Shown in pieces: positions 6,021-11,196 of a stretch of 11,196 nt of DNA; the first letter of the stretch is position 1, and every line of letters begins with the position of its first letter. The stretch is from an uncultured Oscillospiraceae bacterium. GTDB taxonomy: Bacteria > Bacillota > Clostridia > Oscillospirales > Acutalibacteraceae. The stretch lies in assembly GCA_902489595.1 (NCBI GenBank), contig CABUAS010000062.1:1-11196 (forward strand). Direction: 5' to 3'. The notes beneath the pieces were generated by a model. That model was not told the DNA's origin. It saw nothing but the letters and a program-made list of their open reading frames with translations, and made no database searches. Both the position numbers and the translations under genes were made by a program.

Positions 6021-6509
6021 TACTTTTTCGATTTCTCCGTAATAAATATAGTGAAAATCTTTTGCCTGATACCATTTATCCTCAATCGTGCCGTCTATAA
6101 ACTGCTCAGGCTCAAACTTTGACTTTGCCACCTTTCTGCAAACAAGAACGAGTTTTGCCTCCTCAAAATAAGGCGCTTTCTCATAAAAACACGGTGTAAG
6201 ACCTGCTTCTTCTACCTTGTCAACATCTCTGCCGCTCTTAGAACCGCAAATACTGTGGATAGCCTTTTTCTCTTTCGGATAAAAACTGAGTGTAAAATAA
6301 TTGTTGGCATTTAAAAATTCCTCAGTATATCTCTGCGGACGGATATAAACGGTAGCCATATCCTTACCCCAGAGTTCGCCGACTGCACCCCATGATACCG
6401 TCATAGTATTGAGTTTTTCGCCGTTGCCTGCCGTAACAAGTCCCCAATCATCGGCAATAAGGCTGACAACATTTTCCCTAACATCTCTGAAATTAACTTC
6501 TTTGAACAT
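6006..6509 (-). CDS. Flavin reductase-like / FMN-binding split-barrel protein
   Basis: The 167-residue sequence resembles the flavin-reductase-like split-barrel family, small FMN-binding proteins that reduce flavins or act as redox modules. Visible features are an opening WGLVTAGNGEKLNTMTVSWGAVGELWGK, then VYIRPQRYTEEFLNANNYFTLSFYP. A Gly/Ser-rich stretch ICGSKSGRDVDKVEEAGL and a final strand pair HYIYYGEIEKVLI complete it. Similar proteins are common as single genes in gut Clostridia. No signal peptide or iron-sulfur cysteines are present, so it is likely cytoplasmic. AGGTGATTCT precedes the ATG as the ribosome site. It stands between the sugar cluster and the SRP/dnaX cluster with its own likely promoter, so its substrate cannot be inferred from context. 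Confidence 0.82.
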   Translation of the reverse strand: MFKEVNFRDVRENVVSLIADDWGLVTAGNGEKLNTMTVSWGAVGELWGKDMATVYIRPQRYTEEFLNANNYFTLSFYPKEKKAIHSICGSKSGRDVDKVEEAGLTPCFYEKAPYFEEAKLVLVCRKVAKSKFEPEQFIDGTIEDKWYQAKDFHYIYYGEIEKVLISE

Positions 6510-6552
6510 AGAATCACCTCATAATATTATATACCGCATTATGCATAAATAT

Positions 6553-6561
6553 ATTATAACA
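6553..6561 (-). promoter_or_regulatory. Probable extended -10 promoter of the flavin-reductase gene
   Basis: On the minus strand TGTTATAAT (6561-6553) is an extended -10 element about 44 nt upstream of the start codon. A consensus TTGACA lies just upstream, but only 7 bp from this TATAAT, so it cannot be its -35. With 17-18 bp spacing it would serve a poorer -10 (TTATGC/TATGCA). Which is used is unclear. Confidence 0.45.
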
Positions 6562-6588
6562 TACCTGTCAATATCCGTTTTCATTTTG

Positions 6589-6705
6589 CGGGAGGATATT
6601 TCTCCCGAGTGAAGAGTGAATAGTTTCGGTTTGTTTGATTATATTTCGGGTCGATGTGAGCATCGACCCCTGCAAAGTTGCAATAACGCTGTTGTAATTT
6701 TGCAG
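6589..6705. repeat. Three consecutive hairpins in the GH20-flavin reductase spacer
   Basis: Hairpin 1 is CGGGAG (6589-6594) with CTCCCG (6602-6607). Hairpin 2 is GGGTCGATG (6648-6656) with CATCGACCC (6661-6669), a perfect 9-bp stem with loop TGAG. Hairpin 3 pairs 6670-6684 with 6691-6705 over 15 bp, including G-U pairs that form only in plus-strand RNA. None is followed by a T-run on either strand, so these are not ordinary terminators. The rest of the 222-nt spacer holds the flavin-reductase promoter and nothing else I can identify. Confidence 0.55.
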
Positions 6706-6731
6706 GGATGAACTGTCAAAAGCGATGCACC

Positions 6732-8933
6732 CTACGGGGTTACGCTAATAGCATAAATTGTGCCTTTGAAAGAATTTGTTTTTGAACCGATGCGCTGGGT
6801 TGGGATAAGAAAAGTTGAATTTTTGATTTTGCTTTGCCTTACCTTATTTTCAAATGAATAACTGCCTATCGCTTTTTTCTTGCAGAACAGACCCGTTTTA
6901 ACAGCTGTTTTCAGCGGTGCAGTATCAATTACAAAATTCAGTTTTTTGCCTGCTGTGAGTTTATAATCAAACTCAAATGTGTAAAATTCATTCGTAAAGC
7001 CGAGTTTGCCGTTTTCGGTTATTCTTAAATCATATGTGCCGTAAGGGCAGTCTGCCTCTGCAATAATCTGATTCGGTTTAACCTCGTCAAACGAAATGAA
7101 AAGATTAAGTTTTGCACCGTTTTCAAGATTTTTACAGCCTGTTTCAACAAATGAACTGCCGCCCGACAAAATAATATTCTTCATCGGTTCAAACTTATCT
7201 GCACTCTTTTTGCAGGCACTGTCAATATTTTTTTCAACAGACAGAACTGCATTTATATTTTTCTTATCGGTGCAGCTGCCCCAGTTTTTCTCTGCCATAA
7301 ACGAGGCGCTGTCGTTAAATCTTAAATACAAATCTTCTTCTGTGATGCCCTTTGAGCGTTTGTCAATATTATCCTGCCATATTGCAAAACAGCCGCCGAG
7401 TATCTGCTTGTTTCCTGCCGGTAAGTTAACATATCTGCCGCCTTTAAGGCGAACCCTGTTAGGCTCAAAATCCTTAAACCCTTTTTTTCTGTTGATAAAA
7501 TCCATATAAGGCGCACGGATTTTAGAGCCGTTCGGAACAATATAGAGCAGATTATCAATCGTATTTATAAGCTTATAGCCCATATCATACATTTCTCTGC
7601 CATCTGCCCATTCACTGTTCCAGAGGTTCATTTCAACGCCGTCAACAGCCTCTTTTTTAATCACCGTTTCGGGATTATCCTTAATCCAGGTAAGACTGCC
7701 CCACAAACGCACAGGATTGGTCTTTTTTATATAAGGTATAATTTCATTGACAAAATTTCTGTAAGCAGTATAGTCGCTTAAAAATTCATCTGCACCGATA
7801 TGAACCGTAGTTCCTTTCGGGAAAACAGGCTCATCACCCAGCGTGTATTCATCAAAAATTCTTTTAACAAACTCAACACATTCAGGTCTTGAAACGTCAA
7901 CATGGTCGGTAAGCGGACGTTTTTTCATTAAAATAGAACGCAGATTTTTAACTGCATATTCAGGAAATACTTTTGTAAACGCAAGCGCATGCGCAGGCAT
8001 ATCAATTTCAGGTGTAATGCGAACACCATTTGCCGCCGAATTCTTCATAAATGCATTAAATTCCTGCTTGCTGTAATGATAATCCTTTGCAGTTGCCGTT
8101 TCGCCTCTGTCATTTTTCATATCACTTTCAAGCCGGAATGCCTGATAAGCATCAAACGTGCTTTCATCACCGTTTTCGGCATAATCCTCAAGCCAGATAT
8201 AATTATCGCTCAGATGAATATGAAAATCGTTATATTTATACCAAGCCATACGGTTTACAATTTTTTCAAGCATAGCCATTGAAACAGGCTTTCTGCCAAC
8301 ATCAAGCATAAATCCTCTTACACTGTAACGGGGGTAATCACGCATAATTCCGCACGGAAAGCCGTCCTGTACCATAAGCTGACAAATTGTTTTGCCTGCC
8401 CATACTGCGCCTTTGAAATTATATGCAGAAACAACGATTGATTTTTCGGTGCACTGAATTTCATAACCCTCTTCGCCGAGGTAAGCAAGACTTTTGTCAA
8501 AAGCAAAATGAACCGTTCCGTTTTCTGAAACTTCAGTAATTTTATTGCCCGTTACCGAAAAAAGTTCATCTGCAAAATCATTGGCAGCAGTTTTAAACTC
8601 ATCATCTGCTGAATACGATGAAATCTTTTTCAAGCTGCCTTTTTCACCGTGCCACTGTGCAGGCTCGGGAATAACATTCGGCTTTCTGCCCTGTGCACCG
8701 TAAGTACCTTTAATTAAAATCGGGCAGTCTTTTTCAGCAGTTTCGCCGCCCTTTGTGCATTTGAACGAGAGCACGATATTCATATCCGTAAGCGGAGTAT
8801 GTATATTCAGTTCGTCATCAACAACCTGCGGGAAATCTGCGCCGATAAAATCAGCCTTCCAGCCGCTTGTAACAGAATAAACAACTGCTGAGTTTTTTAT
8901 TTGTAAATCAATATCAGGCGTTGCCGTTTTCAT
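6732..8933 (-). CDS. Glycoside hydrolase family 20 (beta-N-acetylhexosaminidase-type), cytoplasmic
   Basis: GH20 enzymes remove terminal beta-GlcNAc/GalNAc, or lacto-N-biose in some members, by substrate-assisted catalysis. In the 733-residue form, an N-terminal Ig-like stretch (about 5-80) precedes the GH20b alpha/beta domain (from PNVIPEPAQW, about 85-200). The TIM barrel follows: YSVRGFMLDVGRKPVS, FHIHLSDNYIW, VRITPEIDMPAHALAF and VHIGADEF. Asp382 would position the acetamido group and Glu383 is the acid. WNSEW and a late IWQDN also fit. Residues about 605-733 resemble a LamG-like beta-sandwich. The ATG at 8933 has GAGG 9 nt upstream; a GTG at 8948 sits on that ribosome site. No signal peptide is visible, which is odd for accessory binding-type domains, and points to intracellular hydrolysis of sugar brought in by the neighbouring GPH transporter. 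Substrate is not resolved. Confidence 0.9.
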   Translation of the reverse strand: MKTATPDIDLQIKNSAVVYSVTSGWKADFIGADFPQVVDDELNIHTPLTDMNIVLSFKCTKGGETAEKDCPILIKGTYGAQGRKPNVIPEPAQWHGEKGSLKKISSYSADDEFKTAANDFADELFSVTGNKITEVSENGTVHFAFDKSLAYLGEEGYEIQCTEKSIVVSAYNFKGAVWAGKTICQLMVQDGFPCGIMRDYPRYSVRGFMLDVGRKPVSMAMLEKIVNRMAWYKYNDFHIHLSDNYIWLEDYAENGDESTFDAYQAFRLESDMKNDRGETATAKDYHYSKQEFNAFMKNSAANGVRITPEIDMPAHALAFTKVFPEYAVKNLRSILMKKRPLTDHVDVSRPECVEFVKRIFDEYTLGDEPVFPKGTTVHIGADEFLSDYTAYRNFVNEIIPYIKKTNPVRLWGSLTWIKDNPETVIKKEAVDGVEMNLWNSEWADGREMYDMGYKLINTIDNLLYIVPNGSKIRAPYMDFINRKKGFKDFEPNRVRLKGGRYVNLPAGNKQILGGCFAIWQDNIDKRSKGITEEDLYLRFNDSASFMAEKNWGSCTDKKNINAVLSVEKNIDSACKKSADKFEPMKNIILSGGSSFVETGCKNLENGAKLNLFISFDEVKPNQIIAEADCPYGTYDLRITENGKLGFTNEFYTFEFDYKLTAGKKLNFVIDTAPLKTAVKTGLFCKKKAIGSYSFENKVRQSKIKNSTFLIPTQRIGSKTNSFKGTIYAISVTP

Positions 8934-8964
8934 AAAATTATACCTCACTAATAATAATGTAATA

Positions 8965-8993
8965 ATTATACAATAACAAAAACTTTTTTTAAA
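8965..8993 (-). promoter_or_regulatory. Possible GH20 promoter
   Basis: On the minus strand a perfect TATAAT (8970-8965) lies 17 bp after TTTAAA (8993-8988), in the 95-nt spacer upstream of the GH20 gene. The -35 is weak and the spacer is AT-rich, so chance is possible. GH20 may instead be read from the transporter promoter. Confidence 0.35.
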
Positions 8994-9028
8994 TTCAAAA
9001 TAGGGAACATTAAATACAAAAAACAGAA

Positions 9029-9523
9029 TTATTTAAGTTTCATTTTCATTTTTGAATATTTCTGACCATTGTAATTTGCCCACGCCTCACAGTAAAGTTT
9101 ATAGTAAGAAACGTTCTTCTTTTTTCTGTAACCCTCAAAGAAATTGCACCACACTGCTGACGGAATTGCCACAACAATATAATAAAGCGGACCTAAAAGC
9201 AGACACTGCCACGTGTGGCCATATTCGTGAATTCTTGTATTATAAGTCCACGTTTTATTCGGGTGATTATCACGCATAAAAATAAACAGACCCATTGAAA
9301 GTCCGCCGCTTTTCCACGGCAGATAAACAATATAGGAATAGCCGAAGCGCTGCCAGCGTCTTTTTTTAATTTTTGTACAGAATAAAAACATAACTGCGCC
9401 TACAATATTAACAGGCAGTCCCCATGTCCACTGCACAAAATAAAACAGGAACTTTTTAACTGAATTTTTAAAGCTTTTTTCGGGCACATCAGGTGCTTTT
9501 TTTGTTATATCAATTACTGCCAT
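9029..9523 (-). CDS. Small membrane protein with HExxH motif (putative zincin-like), function unknown
   Basis: The 164-residue protein has a hydrophobic segment at about 24-50, an amphipathic or hydrophobic one at about 62-82, and a third at about 107-127. Between the last two sits TRIHEYGHTWQ, an HExxH motif at His99-His103. Downstream, YCEAWAN supplies Glu146 in an EAWA context, as expected for the third zinc ligand of a gluzincin-type site. The motif is next to a membrane segment, so a site near the membrane surface is likely. Its start is 2 nt past the transporter stop, with GGAGG in the end of the transporter gene, so the two are surely co-transcribed and probably coupled in translation. 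I recognise it as a conserved protein type but no function. It may be a true peptidase, or a metal-binding protein linked to the transporter. Confidence 0.75.
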   Translation of the reverse strand: MAVIDITKKAPDVPEKSFKNSVKKFLFYFVQWTWGLPVNIVGAVMFLFCTKIKKRRWQRFGYSYIVYLPWKSGGLSMGLFIFMRDNHPNKTWTYNTRIHEYGHTWQCLLLGPLYYIVVAIPSAVWCNFFEGYRKKKNVSYYKLYCEAWANYNGQKYSKMKMKLK

Positions 9524-9525
9524 AA

Positions 9526-11175
9526 TTATTTTTCCTCCGTATCATTTTCCGATAAAAGTATAATATATTCACCGTTTTCATTCGTTTCAAGCGTATGCGT
9601 GCTGTCTGCATTGCCTGTACCGAGCCACGTTTTTTCAAATTTCTGACCCGAGATAAGTTCACACCTTTTAATCTGCTCCTCTGTAAGTGAAACCGAGCCG
9701 TATTTATGTTTAACGGCAATAGCCGCCCTTATCATAGTATGGTCTTCCTTCGTCATCTGAAAATTACGAAGAAGTATAAGCGACACGATTGCCGCAATTA
9801 TCGGAATAATTGCAACGCATATTCTTACGCCGAATACTGCGCTTGAACTCTGCTCAAACAGCATACCTGTTGATGCCTCATATTCGGCAACCTTATCGCC
9901 CGTAACAAGACCGAACCCCTGCAAAGTAAAGCCGACAAGCGCCGCCATTACACCGCTGATGCTTTTCTTGATAAGCGTGCTGAAAGTGGAAATAACGCCC
10001 TCACGGCGTCTGCCGGTTATCAATTCATCAACATCTGTAATATCGGGGAAAATATTTGTTGAAACAAAACCGAGCCCCGACATACCGAACGGATATAAAA
10101 TCATACTGAGCATCATAAGCGCAATCCACAAATAAGACATCGCACCGCCCTTATCCTGCTGCATAAACAAGCCGATTGCAAGACCTGCCACCATAAGCGG
10201 AGTAACTATATTGCCGCACTTTTTCTTGCCTCTTTTGATGGTGAGTTCATAGTTAAGCGGAAATGCCGCCGCCTCGGCAACACCTGCAACGGCATTGTAA
10301 ATTGCATATTTTCCATACTGATTTGCAAGATATTTGATATAATATACCTTAGAATTTGCATAAAATCCTGTTGAAAACTGATGAGCCACACTCATAAAGA
10401 AATACTGGCGAAAAGATTTGTTTTTAAATACAAGCACATATTCACGAAGTATGTATTTTAAATCAAGCTTTTCATTATTCATTTGAAGTGAGCTCGGCTC
10501 TTTTGTAGTTTTAAATGTCAGAAAAACAGAAACCGAATAGAAAACAGCAAGTACAATGCCGATAATCAGAAACGGCGTTTTTGAAGCAGAAGTAAGCGTT
10601 CCGTTTGAGCCGAAAAGTGCAAGGATTAAAACAGCAATTCCGAACGACGGCACCATACCTGCCGAGTTGAACAAATAGCCTACCGAATTATACTGCGTTC
10701 TCAAATCATAATCGGGTGCAAGCTCGGGCAGCATTGCTGTGTGCGGCACGCTGATAATTGTAAATGCCGTTTTATAAAGCATATAAATCAACACATAATA
10801 AACCATTGCCGTTTTGGGATTTTCTGCACCGTTCAGTCCAAAACTATTCCACAAAAGCGAATACGAAACAAGAAGAACAGGAATTCCCATAAGAAGATAT
10901 TTTCTATGCTTGCCGTATTTTGACCGTGTTCTGTCTGTAACAATACCCATAACGGGGTCTGTCACAGCATCCCATATTGTTGCAAGCATAACAACTATGC
11001 CTGCCTGATTCAGCGAAAGATTTACAACATCGGTTAAAAATATTGTAAAATACATACTGATAATGTATCCTGCGCCGCCGAGAAACATATTTGAATAACT
11101 GTAGTTAATCATCGGAACAATGGTGGATTTAAAATCACCTTTTATTCCAAGCGCTTTCTTTATTTTTTCGCCCAT
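9526..11175 (-). CDS. GPH-family sugar:cation symporter (MFS transporter)
   Basis: Members of the glycoside-pentoside-hexuronide:cation family (MelB-like) import oligosaccharides or glycosides with Na+ or H+. The 549-residue protein has about twelve hydrophobic segments and the family signature in helix 2 and the following loop: TIWDAVTDPVMGIVTDRTRSKYGKHRKYLL (64-95), with Asp69, Asp73 and Pro74, and Asp81. The segment SVPHTAMLPELAPDYDLRTQYNS in the middle is also typical. The C-terminal tail from about 475 is soluble, about 75 residues, and longer than in MelB. The ATG is preceded by AAGGGG at 7-8 nt. It is the first gene of a run with the HExxH membrane protein and the GH20 enzyme, which suggests an amino-sugar oligosaccharide as cargo; that substrate is inferred from context only. 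The gene's promoter is outside the window. Confidence 0.92.
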   Translation of the reverse strand: MGEKIKKALGIKGDFKSTIVPMINYSYSNMFLGGAGYIISMYFTIFLTDVVNLSLNQAGIVVMLATIWDAVTDPVMGIVTDRTRSKYGKHRKYLLMGIPVLLVSYSLLWNSFGLNGAENPKTAMVYYVLIYMLYKTAFTIISVPHTAMLPELAPDYDLRTQYNSVGYLFNSAGMVPSFGIAVLILALFGSNGTLTSASKTPFLIIGIVLAVFYSVSVFLTFKTTKEPSSLQMNNEKLDLKYILREYVLVFKNKSFRQYFFMSVAHQFSTGFYANSKVYYIKYLANQYGKYAIYNAVAGVAEAAAFPLNYELTIKRGKKKCGNIVTPLMVAGLAIGLFMQQDKGGAMSYLWIALMMLSMILYPFGMSGLGFVSTNIFPDITDVDELITGRRREGVISTFSTLIKKSISGVMAALVGFTLQGFGLVTGDKVAEYEASTGMLFEQSSSAVFGVRICVAIIPIIAAIVSLILLRNFQMTKEDHTMIRAAIAVKHKYGSVSLTEEQIKRCELISGQKFEKTWLGTGNADSTHTLETNENGEYIILLSENDTEEK

Positions 11176-11196
11176 AAAATTACCCCTTTATATGTT

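Noticed and set aside
6526..6531. Second TATAAT close to the flavin-reductase start
   Set aside because: A transcript from it would begin only a few bases before the ribosome site, and no -35 element is present at the right spacing.
7096..7509. Plus-strand open frame of 137 codons
   Set aside because: It lies fully antisense within the GH20 gene, has no ribosome site of note, and the opposite strand encodes conserved GH20 sequence.

Overview
The window looks like a chromosomal segment of a low-GC, gut-type Firmicute in the class Clostridia. This rests on the clustered housekeeping genes dnaX-ybaB-recR, an SRP RNA just upstream of dnaX, an adjacent smpB-ssrA pair, AT-rich spacers with strong GGAG-type ribosome sites, and a GPH sugar transporter next to a GH20 glycosidase. 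Placement below class is inference. All intact genes lie on the minus strand, so the biological reading order is from high to low coordinates.

Sugar-use cluster (11175 down to 6732): a GPH-family cation/sugar symporter is followed after 2 nt by a small membrane protein with an HExxH motif. A GH20 beta-N-acetylhexosaminidase without a recognisable signal peptide comes next. The simplest reading is uptake of an amino-sugar-containing oligosaccharide followed by cytoplasmic cleavage. A 222-nt spacer with three consecutive hairpins separates this cluster from a flavin-reductase-like protein (6509-6006).

Information-processing cluster (5985 to 2049): a strong promoter drives the SRP RNA. It is followed by dnaX (clamp-loader tau subunit), ybaB/ebfC, recR, smpB and ssrA (tmRNA). 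Two start codons were moved: dnaX to a GTG at 5805 and smpB to a TTG at 2873, both because of well-placed Shine-Dalgarno sequences. The recR-ybaB spacer carries a perfect 20-bp direct repeat around a 13-bp inverted repeat.

Prophage remnant (about 1-1967): directly downstream of the tmRNA 3' end lie three tandem 11-bp repeats that look like integrase arm sites. Beyond them is the C-terminal part of a tyrosine integrase on the plus strand. It joins abruptly, near 1555-1565, to a 5'-truncated phage minor head protein gene on the minus strand. This layout fits a prophage integrated at ssrA that lost one internal block, from mid-integrase to the start of the head gene. The head protein has a C-terminal HExxH domain resembling metallopeptidase toxin domains, and a small zinc-ribbon gene follows it.

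Most of the window is ordinary chromosome. The points most worth a second look are the head-protein/metallopeptidase fusion, the deletion junction, the HExxH membrane protein in the sugar cluster, and the structured intergenic repeats.
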